NCBI GenBank assembly: GCA_009926815.1
Contig: RFOC01000003.1
Coordinates: 1-27,016 of the forward strand
Direction of reading: 5' to 3'
DNA from: Planctomycetota bacterium
GTDB lineage: Bacteria; Planctomycetota; Phycisphaerae; Phycisphaerales; SM1A02
DNA length: 27,016 nucleotides
Below the pieces are notes generated by a model. That model saw only the letters and a list, made by a program, of their open reading frames with translations. It did not search any database and had not been told where the DNA came from. The position numbers and the translations under genes are program-made. Positions 14,729-21,469 of the stretch are shown here, piece after piece (the first letter of the stretch is position 1; the number at the start of each line of letters is the position of its first letter).

Positions 14729-14741
14729 TGGTGAAGCGTGG

Positions 14742-14747
14742 AATATA
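14742..14747 (-). promoter_or_regulatory. -10 box of speA
   Basis: TATATT on the minus strand, one of the closest matches to TATAAT in the window, 13 nt before the ATG at 14728. Transcription would start about 6 nt before the ATG, leaving no room for a ribosome site and making the mRNA nearly leaderless. Confidence 0.5.
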
Positions 14748-14786
14748 CGCCGACGGCGCAGGAAGTCGAAGGGAAAGTTCAGGAAA

Positions 14787-16646
14787 TCATCGCTTCGGCG
14801 AGGAGCCCTCGGACATGCCGCGCAGGCTCCGCGCAATGCTGGTCTCGTGCAGGCGGACGCTCAACTGGTCGAGCGACTCCTTCGCCCGGTGGAAGGCATC
14901 GGCGTCGGTGCGGGCGGGATCGCGCTCGGCCGCCTCGCACATGCCCTTGAGCCGCGTGATGGCCGCCTCGAGCTCGTCCCGGTAGCCCGGCTCCACCGCG
15001 TCGCCGGCCCGCTGCAGGGCCTCGCCGATCCACTTCAGGTCCAGTCGGGCGTTCACCGCCAGATCCACCACCCGGTGCAGGTGCATGTCCTCGCGGGCGT
15101 GGGCGAAGGCCTCCCGCTCCAGACGCTCCACCTCGGCCGAGGTCAGGCCATGGCTGGGCACCACCTGCAGACTGGCCCGGCGGCCGCTGCGACGCTCCGC
15201 GGCGCTGACCGTGAGCACCCCGTTGGCGTCCACCGCGAACTCCACCTCCAGTTGGGGAATGCCCGCGGGCATGGGGGGAAGCCCCTTGAGCTCGAAGCGA
15301 CCGATGCTGCGGCAGTCCGCCACCATCTCACGCTCGCCCTGCAGCACGTGGATGACGATGCCGGTCTGGTTGTCCGCGCTGGTGGTGAAGGTCTCGGTGG
15401 CCCGCGTGGGAATGGCGGTGTTGCGCATGACCAGCTTGGCCACCGCCCCGCCGCGCGTCTCCATGCCCAGGCTGAGCGGGATCACGTCGAGCAGCAGATC
15501 GCGGCGACCGCCCATGAGGATGTGGGCCTGCACCGCCGCCCCAAGGGCCACCACCTGATCGGGGTCCAGGGCCGTGTAGGGCTCCAGGCCCGCGAAGTCG
15601 CGCACGGCGGCACGCACCAGCGGCATGCGCGTGCTGCCACCCACCATGACCACCCGGTCGAGCGAAGGCTGGCCCGCGTCGGCCATGGCGGCCCGGAACT
15701 TCTCCAGCGTGCGATCGACCAGCGGCCGGGCCATGGCTTCCAGATCGCCGCGCGTGAGCGTGCAGCGGAGCGCCCGGCCATCGCCCAGGTCGATCTCCAT
15801 CGGCGCCGCATCGCGATCGCTCAGGGCGATCTTGGCGCGCTCGGCGAAGGCGCGGAACCGCTGCTGCACCGAGGGCGAGAGTTGCAGCGCTCCGAACGCC
15901 TCGCGTGCCCTGGCCAGCAGCCAGTCCATGACGAGCAGGTCGATGTCATCGCCGCCCAGTCGCGTGTCGCCGTTGGTGGCCAGCACCTGGAACAGGTCGC
16001 TGGCCGTCTCCTGCTCATCCGGCTCGATGCGGAGCACGCTGACGTCGAAGGTGCCGCCGCCGAAGTCGAACACGGCCACGGTCTCGGGCTTGCGGGCGCG
16101 GTTCAGGCCGTAGGCGAGCGCCGCGGCCGTGGGCTCGTTCACGATGCGCTCGGCCAGCAGGCCAGCCAGGCGTGCCGCATCGCGCGTGGCCTGCCGCTGG
16201 GCATCGTCGAAGTAGGCGGGCACGGTGATCACCGCCCGATGCACCGGGTGGCCCAGGGCGACCTCGGCGGTGCGTCGCAGCGTGGCCAGCACCAGAGCCG
16301 CCACCTCCTGCGGCGTCACCAGGCGACCCTCCACCTCGAATGCCGCCATGCCACGAGGCCCCGGCACCAGACGGCCCCCGAAGCCCTCGGCCAGCCGCAG
16401 GCTCTCGCCATGGCTGCGGCCCATGAATCGCTTGCTGCTGGCGATGGTCTGCAGCGGGAACTCCACCGCCCGCTCGCGGGCCTGGTGGCCCACCACCGGA
16501 TCCGCCCCCTGCAGGAACCGCACCACGCTCGGCAGCAGCGCGCGGCCCTGGGCATCGGTGAGCACGCGCGGTCCGGCGGCATCGCACACCGCCACCAGCG
16601 AATGGGTGGTGCCCAGGTCGATGCCGACGATGGTCTCGCCGCTCAC
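14787..16646 (-). CDS. hscA: HscA-like Hsp70 chaperone
   Basis: 619 residues from a GTG at 16646, placed just before the first beta strand of the ATPase domain. The nucleotide-binding domain has I-D-L-G-T-T-H-S (9-16), K72 in S-K-R-F-M-G-R, V-P-A-Y-F-D-D-A-Q-R-Q (142-152), N-E-P-T-A-A-A (170-176) and D-F-G-G-G-T-F-D (194-201). Blocks such as M-G-R-S, L-L-L-D-V-I-P-L-S-L-G and G-E-R-E-M-V-x-D-C-R-S resemble HscA more than DnaK. HscA works with HscB to release Fe-S clusters from IscU, but no hscB, iscU or ferredoxin gene lies nearby. The usual N of G-T-T-N-S in the phosphate loop is H. It overlaps the lipoprotein gene by 4 bp (GTGA) and also has its own TACGAT box. A specialised DnaK paralogue is the alternative. 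Confidence 0.8.
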   Translation of the reverse strand: MSGETIVGIDLGTTHSLVAVCDAAGPRVLTDAQGRALLPSVVRFLQGADPVVGHQARERAVEFPLQTIASSKRFMGRSHGESLRLAEGFGGRLVPGPRGMAAFEVEGRLVTPQEVAALVLATLRRTAEVALGHPVHRAVITVPAYFDDAQRQATRDAARLAGLLAERIVNEPTAAALAYGLNRARKPETVAVFDFGGGTFDVSVLRIEPDEQETASDLFQVLATNGDTRLGGDDIDLLVMDWLLARAREAFGALQLSPSVQQRFRAFAERAKIALSDRDAAPMEIDLGDGRALRCTLTRGDLEAMARPLVDRTLEKFRAAMADAGQPSLDRVVMVGGSTRMPLVRAAVRDFAGLEPYTALDPDQVVALGAAVQAHILMGGRRDLLLDVIPLSLGMETRGGAVAKLVMRNTAIPTRATETFTTSADNQTGIVIHVLQGEREMVADCRSIGRFELKGLPPMPAGIPQLEVEFAVDANGVLTVSAAERRSGRRASLQVVPSHGLTSAEVERLEREAFAHAREDMHLHRVVDLAVNARLDLKWIGEALQRAGDAVEPGYRDELEAAITRLKGMCEAAERDPARTDADAFHRAKESLDQLSVRLHETSIARSLRGMSEGSSPKR

Positions 16647-17287
16647 GGGGGCGATCGTAGCCGCGTCGCTGCGCTCAACGGCCCGTCGGGGGATTGGCCG
16701 GCGGCGACGTCGGCTTCGCCTGCTCGGCCGCGGGCCGCGGCCCATCGGTGGCGCGGCTTCGCCTGCTCGGCCGCGGGCCGCGGCCCATCGGTGGCGCGGG
16801 GCGCCTTGTCCAGCACGCGATCATGGCGCTGGGCAAGCACCGGCTTGAGGATGGCCACGAAACGATCGGCCTCTGGCTGGGGTCCACGCAGGGTGAAGCG
16901 ACGCTCCACCCCACCGACCGCCTGCAGGCTCACGTCCGTCAGTGGCTCATCATGGCCAGGCCCCAGGTCCTCGGGCTTGCCCTGCGTCCAGGGGCACTGC
17001 GCCATCGCCTCGCGGTACTGCTTCGCCACTTCGGGCGTCATCGGGAAGCGGTGCTTCACCTCGCCGTTCATGGCATCCAGACCTCCCGCGTAGCCCGCGT
17101 AGCCGCGAGCGTCCACCTCGTAGAGCTCGTACTGCCGGGTGGATGGCCGGCGAATCACCAGGCGAAGCGACCACCCGCCGTTGTCGGCCACGGTCCGCTG
17201 CGCGGCGGGCACGGCACGGTCCGCGGCGCACGCCGCCAGCACCGCGCACGCCACCAGCAGGATCAGGCGCCGGGCTTCCTGAACCAT
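16643..17287 (-). CDS. Small lipoprotein of unknown function with a frameshifted tail
   Basis: 214 residues from the ATG at 17287. A lipoprotein signal ends in V-L-A-A-C (C20), so the mature protein should be membrane-anchored in the envelope. The body (about 35-155) alternates strands and one helix (T-P-E-V-A-K-Q-Y-R-E-A-M, about 82-93) and matches no family I know. The last 29 or so residues are translated from the second copy of a 43-bp tandem duplication and beyond in a shifted frame. Without the duplication the protein would end P-T-S-P-P-A-N-P-P-T-G-R at a TGA at 16675-16677. The gene starts inside the last 25 bp of the upstream lipoprotein gene and ends in a GTGA overlap with the Hsp70 gene. 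The start is less certain because no ribosome site is visible. Confidence 0.65.
   Translation of the reverse strand: MVQEARRLILLVACAVLAACAADRAVPAAQRTVADNGGWSLRLVIRRPSTRQYELYEVDARGYAGYAGGLDAMNGEVKHRFPMTPEVAKQYREAMAQCPWTQGKPEDLGPGHDEPLTDVSLQAVGGVERRFTLRGPQPEADRFVAILKPVLAQRHDRVLDKAPRATDGPRPAAEQAKPRHRWAAARGRAGEADVAAGQSPDGPLSAATRLRSPP
16654..16659 (-). promoter_or_regulatory. -10 box of the HscA-like gene
   Basis: TACGAT on the minus strand, 7 nt before the GTG at 16646, with no ribosome site. It predicts a leaderless mRNA from inside the tail of the lipoprotein reading frame; if the ancestral lipoprotein stop was at 16675, the box would have been intergenic. Confidence 0.5.
16711..16796. repeat. 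43-bp perfect tandem duplication
   Basis: Copies at 16711-16753 and 16754-16796 are identical by direct reading. Each contains an 8-bp inverted repeat around a single base (GGCCGCGG-G-CCGCGGCC at 16726-16742 and 16769-16785), a structure prone to replication slippage. 43 is not a multiple of 3, so copy number sets the frame of the lipoprotein C-terminus. Confidence 0.95.
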
Positions 17288-17841
17288 GCGTAGGGATCCG
17301 GACCGAAGTCGTAGCGAATGGGCGTGCCCTGGTCGGCGGGCAACTCTCGCAGGAAGGCGGCCTCGGCCATGGCCTTCACCCAGGTGGCCGTGGCCTCGTC
17401 CGGACCGTCCTTGGCCGGACACCGCCGCACGAAGGTCCACCGTCGCTGGTCGGCGCTGAAGGTCATCAGGTAGACCAGTTCGCCCTCGCCCGCCTCGACC
17501 AGTTCCGGATTGCCGTCGAAGTCGGCCAGCTCCGGCGAGGCGAATCCCAGCGAGCGAGCCAGGTCCCACATCTGCCGGACCTGCTTCTGGTAGAGAGTCC
17601 GCGCCAGTCCGGGACGGGTTCGGGTGTTCACGGTCGGTCCCAGATCGGCCAGCACCGTGCCATCGGCGAAGAGGATCATCTTGCCCTGCCGCATCCATGG
17701 CTCCCGGCGCGGCTCATCGCCGGAGCCGGCCAGCACCGTCACGTCCGCGCACAGATCCATGGGCGTGGCCAGCGGATCGTGCGGCGGCGCGGCGCACCCG
17801 CTTGCCGCCACGATCACCAGAAGCCGCGCCAGCCTCCACAT
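17263..17841 (-). CDS. Small lipoprotein of unknown function
   Basis: 192 residues from the ATG at 17841, preceded by a TAGCCT box 8 nt upstream and no ribosome site. The signal sequence ends V-A-A-S-G-C (C16), an acceptable lipobox. The mature part starts with strands containing F-A-D-G-T-V (about 58-63), then a helix (about 82-98, Y-Q-K-Q-V-R-Q-M-W-D-L-A-R), paired strands and a last helix (about 148-165). No family is recognised. The strand / central helix / strand / helix order loosely resembles the next lipoprotein downstream, suggesting distant relatives or one shared fold, but residue identity is low by eye. It is divergent from pheT and overlaps the next gene by 25 bp. Confidence 0.7.
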   Translation of the reverse strand: MWRLARLLVIVAASGCAAPPHDPLATPMDLCADVTVLAGSGDEPRREPWMRQGKMILFADGTVLADLGPTVNTRTRPGLARTLYQKQVRQMWDLARSLGFASPELADFDGNPELVEAGEGELVYLMTFSADQRRWTFVRRCPAKDGPDEATATWVKAMAEAAFLRELPADQGTPIRYDFGPDPYAWFRKPGA

Positions 17842-17892
17842 GCCGCGGAAGGCTACCACGCCCCGCGCGGCCGCCGCTACGCTTGCGGCGAC
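17842..17892. promoter_or_regulatory. 51-bp divergent promoter region (lipoprotein / pheT)
   Basis: The minus-strand TAGCCT box (17850-17855) is 8 nt before the ATG at 17841. The plus-strand TACGCT box (17878-17883) is 9 nt before the ATG at 17893. Neither start has a Shine-Dalgarno sequence, so both mRNAs are predicted leaderless or nearly so. Confidence 0.5.
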
Positions 17893-19920
17893 ATGCGAAC
17901 GAGCGTGCGCTGGATCAACGATTACCTGGATCGACCGGCCGATGCCGAGGAGCAGGCGGCGGCGCTGACGGCCGCGGGATTCAACTTCGACGGCCGCGAG
18001 ACCCTGCCCGACGGGGCGATCCAGCAGGAGATCGAGACCACCAGCAACCGCGGCGACTGCCTCTGCCACCTCGAACTGGCGCGCGAGCTGGCTGCCGCCA
18101 CCGGCCGCACGCTGCGACACCCCGCGAAGGCCCCCACGGCCACGGGACCCGCGGCGGCCGGCGTGGCCGGCGTGCACAACCACGATCCCGCCGGATGTCC
18201 CCGCTACACCGCCCGCGTGATCCGCGGCGTGAAGGTGGGTCCCAGCCCGGCATGGATGCAGGACCGTCTTCGCGATGCGGGGCAGGTCCCTCGCAACAAT
18301 CTGGTCGACTGCACCAACTTCGTCCTGCTGGAGATGGGTCAGCCCACCCACGTATTCGACCTGCGCAAGCTGCAGGGCTCGGCCATCCACGTGCGACGGG
18401 CCACCGCAGGCGAGCCCTTCCTGCCGCTGGGCGAGCACGCGAAGGCCATCGAGCTGGGCCCCGCCGATCTGGTGATCGCGGACGCGAAGCGGCCCGTGGC
18501 GTTGGCCGGCGTGAAGGGCGGCGCCCAGAGCAGCGTGGACGAGACCACCACCGACATCCTGTTGGAGGCGGCCACCTTCGACCCGGTGCTGGTGCGCCAG
18601 ATGAGCCGCAGGCACCAGATCGCCAGCGACAGCAGCCGTCGCTTCGAGCGCGGCGTGCATCCCGCGGCCATCGACGCGGCCGCGGACCGCCTGGCGCAGC
18701 TGATCCTGGAGACGGCGGGCGGCACCCTCTGCTCGGGCGTGCTCGAGGCGGGTTCGCCGCTGCCTCCGCAGCGACGCGTCTCGATGCGCCCATCCCGATG
18801 CCGCGGCTTGCTGGGCGTGGATCTGGCCGAGCAGGACATGGTTCGGGCGCTGACCGCACTGGGCTTCCAGCCCACGCTGCGCGGCGACACCATCGACTGC
18901 ACGGTGCCACCGCAGCGCATGGACATCGAGCGCGAGGTGGACCTGATCGAGGAGGTCATCCGCCTGCTGGGCACCGATCGACTGCCCGTGGCCGACGCCA
19001 TCCGCATCCGCACCGCGAGCCCGGATGCCCGGGTGATGGCGGTCGAGCGGGCCAAGGATCTGCTGGCCGGCCTGGGCTTCGTGGAGTGCGTCACGCACGC
19101 GCTGGTGACCGAACGCACCGCCGAGGCGTTCCTGGGCGCCGGCCAGCACGCCCTTCGCGTGGATGACGAGCGCGCCGGCGGCACCCCCTGCCTTCGTCCA
19201 GCCGTGCTCACCGGACCGCTCGCGGCTCGCCGGCTCAACGCGGACCGAGGCATCACCTCGGGGCTGAGACTCTTCGAACTGGCCCATGCCTTCAGGCTGG
19301 GCGTGAACGGGCAGCACGAGGAGTGGCAGGGCCTGGCCCTGGTGGCCGACGCCACGGACCCGTCCGAGGGCTACCGGTCGATCCGCGGCGTGATCGAGCG
19401 CCTGGCCCATGAACTGGCCGGGGTGCCGGTGCAGGTGCGGCCGGGGGCCACCGTCCCGGGCATGCAGCCCGCCGCGGAGATCAGCCTGGAGGGCGCCGCG
19501 CTGGGCCACATCGGTCTGCTCTCGCCCCAAGCCGCCAGGCTTCTGGGCCTGGATGGCTGCGTGGCGGTGGCCGAACTTCGGCTGGAGCCGCTCGTGGCTC
19601 GCTTCCCGCCCGAGCGGCCCGCCGCATCGCTGCCTGCCTTCCCGGGCGTGGAGAGGGACCTGAGCATCGCCGTGGCGGACACCACGCCATGGGCCGATGT
19701 GGAAACAGTGGTGCACGAGGCCAGACCGGAGCACCTGGAGTCGATCGCCTTCGTGGGCACCTACCGAGGCAAGCAGGTCGGCGCGGGTCGCAAGAGCGTC
19801 ACCCTTCGAATGGTGTTCCGCAAGCCCGACGCCACGCTCCGCCGCGAGGAGGTGGAACCGACCATCACCACGCTGACGGCCCTGCTGCAGAAGCGACTGG
19901 GCGCGGAGCTTCGCGGCTGA
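17893..19920 (+). CDS. pheT: Phenylalanyl-tRNA synthetase beta subunit, short form lacking the tRNA-binding OB domain
   Basis: 675 residues, against about 790-800 for the E. coli type. The N-terminus (W-I-N-D-Y-L, then A-A-G-F-N-F-D-G, 7-34) is the normal start, but the sequence jumps from residue 34 straight to the I-E-T-T-S-N-R-G-D-C block (47-56), which in full-length proteins follows a roughly 110-residue EMAPII-like tRNA-binding domain. The B3/B4 editing region follows (its end near M-S-R-R-H-Q-I-A-S, about 237), then B5 (about 292-365), the catalytic-like core, and an intact FDX-ACB anticodon-binding domain (581-675). With PheS it charges tRNA-Phe. pheS is not adjacent, although the two genes are commonly linked. 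The gene is translationally coupled to the cyclodeaminase-family gene (TGATG). Confidence 0.93.
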   Translation: MRTSVRWINDYLDRPADAEEQAAALTAAGFNFDGRETLPDGAIQQEIETTSNRGDCLCHLELARELAAATGRTLRHPAKAPTATGPAAAGVAGVHNHDPAGCPRYTARVIRGVKVGPSPAWMQDRLRDAGQVPRNNLVDCTNFVLLEMGQPTHVFDLRKLQGSAIHVRRATAGEPFLPLGEHAKAIELGPADLVIADAKRPVALAGVKGGAQSSVDETTTDILLEAATFDPVLVRQMSRRHQIASDSSRRFERGVHPAAIDAAADRLAQLILETAGGTLCSGVLEAGSPLPPQRRVSMRPSRCRGLLGVDLAEQDMVRALTALGFQPTLRGDTIDCTVPPQRMDIEREVDLIEEVIRLLGTDRLPVADAIRIRTASPDARVMAVERAKDLLAGLGFVECVTHALVTERTAEAFLGAGQHALRVDDERAGGTPCLRPAVLTGPLAARRLNADRGITSGLRLFELAHAFRLGVNGQHEEWQGLALVADATDPSEGYRSIRGVIERLAHELAGVPVQVRPGATVPGMQPAAEISLEGAALGHIGLLSPQAARLLGLDGCVAVAELRLEPLVARFPPERPAASLPAFPGVERDLSIAVADTTPWADVETVVHEARPEHLESIAFVGTYRGKQVGAGRKSVTLRMVFRKPDATLRREEVEPTITTLTALLQKRLGAELRG

Positions 19921-20543
19921 TGCCCGGCTTCGCGGACATGACGCTGGGGGCCTTCACAGCCCAGCTGGCGGACAAGGTGCCCTCGCCCGGCGGCGGCGCC
20001 GTGGCCGCGGTCACGCTCTCGCACGCGGCGGCCCTGGGCGCCATGGTGCTTCGCTACACCGTGGGCCGACCCAGCTTCGCGGCGCACGAGACGGCGAACG
20101 CCGATGCCCTGGCCAGACTGGATGCGCTGCGGACCGAGGCCCTGCGACTGGCCGACCGCGATGCCGCCGCCTACGCGCGACTGGCCGCGCTCTGGAAGCT
20201 GCCCGCGGGCCACGCGGAACGCGAGCGCGACTTCCCGGCGGCAATCGGGGAGGCCATCGAGGCACCCATGACCATCGTCCGGCACGCTGCAGCGGCCGCC
20301 GAACTGATGCACGCGCTGCCCGCCCGGACCAATGCGCGGCTGGGCAGCGATCTGGCCATTGCCGCGGAACTGGCCGGCGCCGCCGCCGACGCGGCGGCAT
20401 GGAACGTGCGCGTGAACCTGCCCTCGCTCGCCGATCGGGATGCCGCCGCCCGCTGGGCCGCCGAGACCGACACGCTGGTCGACCACGCCCGGCGGCTGGC
20501 CGCCGAGACGGTGGCCGCGGTGCGCCGCGGCGCGCCATGCTGA
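19920..20543 (+). CDS. Cyclodeaminase/cyclohydrolase (FTCD_C / FchA-like) family protein
   Basis: 207 residues, a single all-helical domain. P-S-P-G-G-G-A-V-A-A (21-30) after a short N-terminal helix is the signature of the family that includes the cyclodeaminase half of FTCD and the methenyl-THF cyclohydrolase FchA. Those enzymes act on formimino- or methenyl-tetrahydrofolate in one-carbon metabolism. The rest is Ala-rich helices consistent with the family's helical bundle. Which reaction applies here cannot be told from sequence; no histidine-degradation or other folate gene is in view. The ATG overlaps the pheT stop by one base (TGATG), and its own stop lies inside the start of the next gene (7-bp overlap), so the three genes form one operon. 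Confidence 0.82.
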   Translation: MPGFADMTLGAFTAQLADKVPSPGGGAVAAVTLSHAAALGAMVLRYTVGRPSFAAHETANADALARLDALRTEALRLADRDAAAYARLAALWKLPAGHAERERDFPAAIGEAIEAPMTIVRHAAAAAELMHALPARTNARLGSDLAIAAELAGAAADAAAWNVRVNLPSLADRDAAARWAAETDTLVDHARRLAAETVAAVRRGAPC

Positions 20544-21469
20544 GTCCCTGGCTGGGCGTGCCCCTGCTGCTGCTGGGGGCGCTGCTGCTGTTCGTGCTGT
20601 GGGGTGCATGCACCATCGCGTGGGACGCCGCCCATCCACCTCGCAAGGGTTTCGCCTGGGCCCTGGCCACCGGCCGACCGGGTGATCCCGCCGCGGCGCA
20701 CGTGGACGCGCAGGAGGTGGAGCTTCCCGGCCTCGATGGCGTGCCGTGCCCCGCGTGGCGGTTGCGCGGCCATGGGGATCCGTCCTCGCCCGCCCTGCTC
20801 GTGCTCCACGGATGGGGACGCTCCCGATGGGACTCGCTGACGCGCGTGCTGCCGCTGCTGCGGCACGTGGGCGAGGCATGGCTGCCCGACCTGCCCGCGC
20901 ACGGCGAGCACCCTGGCCGAACCAGCTGGGTGGGCGTGCGGGAGCCGGAGGCCGCGGCGGCCATGCTGCACGAGGTGGCGGCCCGAAGTCCAGGCCGGCC
21001 CCTGGTGGTGATGGGGCACTCGCTTGGCGCGGGAGTGGCCATCCGCGCCGCTGCGCTGGCGCAATCGCGTGGAACCGCGGTGGCGGGCGTCATGGCCCTG
21101 GCGCCGTACGTGGACGTGGCCTCGCCCATCCCGGGACGACTTGCCCTTCGGGAACTTCCGGCGTGGCCCTTCACGCCCATCGCGCTGGCACTGCTTCGTG
21201 CCTGCGGGCGCCTGGACCGCCCACTGCACCTGGACGCGGCCGCCATGCGCGCGCCTGCCCTGGTGATCGCCTGCGAAGGCGACCGCATCTCGCCCGCGGC
21301 CGACGCGGAGCGCGTGGCGGGCGCCATGCCCCATGCCACGCTGCTGGTGCTGCCGGGAGACCGGCACGATGAACCCGGCGCCGGCGATCCGGACCGCTAT
21401 GCGGCCGCCCTGATCGCCTTCCTGCGCGGCCTCACTCCGACGCCGGCCGGAGCAGCCGGAAGCGCGTGA
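20537..21469 (+). CDS. Membrane-anchored alpha/beta hydrolase
   Basis: 310 residues from the ATG at 20537, which overlaps the previous gene by 7 bp. One N-terminal membrane helix (about 5-27) anchors an alpha/beta-hydrolase domain. The oxyanion motif is H-G-W-G (91-94), the nucleophile elbow G-H-S-L-G (S162), the acid probably D249 in E-G-D-R, and the base H277 in D-R-H-D. It is a complete triad, so an active esterase, lipase or peptidase-type hydrolase is likely; the substrate is unknown. The 3' end overlaps the convergent DUF3352-like gene by 38 bp, and the last residues (T-P-A-G-A-A-G-S-A) are low complexity, as expected of an antisense-constrained tail. Confidence 0.85.
   Translation: MLSPWLGVPLLLLGALLLFVLWGACTIAWDAAHPPRKGFAWALATGRPGDPAAAHVDAQEVELPGLDGVPCPAWRLRGHGDPSSPALLVLHGWGRSRWDSLTRVLPLLRHVGEAWLPDLPAHGEHPGRTSWVGVREPEAAAAMLHEVAARSPGRPLVVMGHSLGAGVAIRAAALAQSRGTAVAGVMALAPYVDVASPIPGRLALRELPAWPFTPIALALLRACGRLDRPLHLDAAAMRAPALVIACEGDRISPAADAERVAGAMPHATLLVLPGDRHDEPGAGDPDRYAAALIAFLRGLTPTPAGAAGSA

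Noticed and set aside
12821..14734. A 637-residue open frame on the plus strand opposite speA
   Set aside because: It is a His/Val/Ala/Leu-rich antisense shadow of a confidently identified gene (SpeA), with no ribosome site or domain. Long antisense frames are expected in GC-rich DNA with a strong codon bias.
14637..17093. An 818-residue plus-strand frame opposite the HscA-like and lipoprotein genes
   Set aside because: It shows no recognisable domain and covers genes with clear Hsp70 motifs. Its presence reflects GC-rich codon bias.
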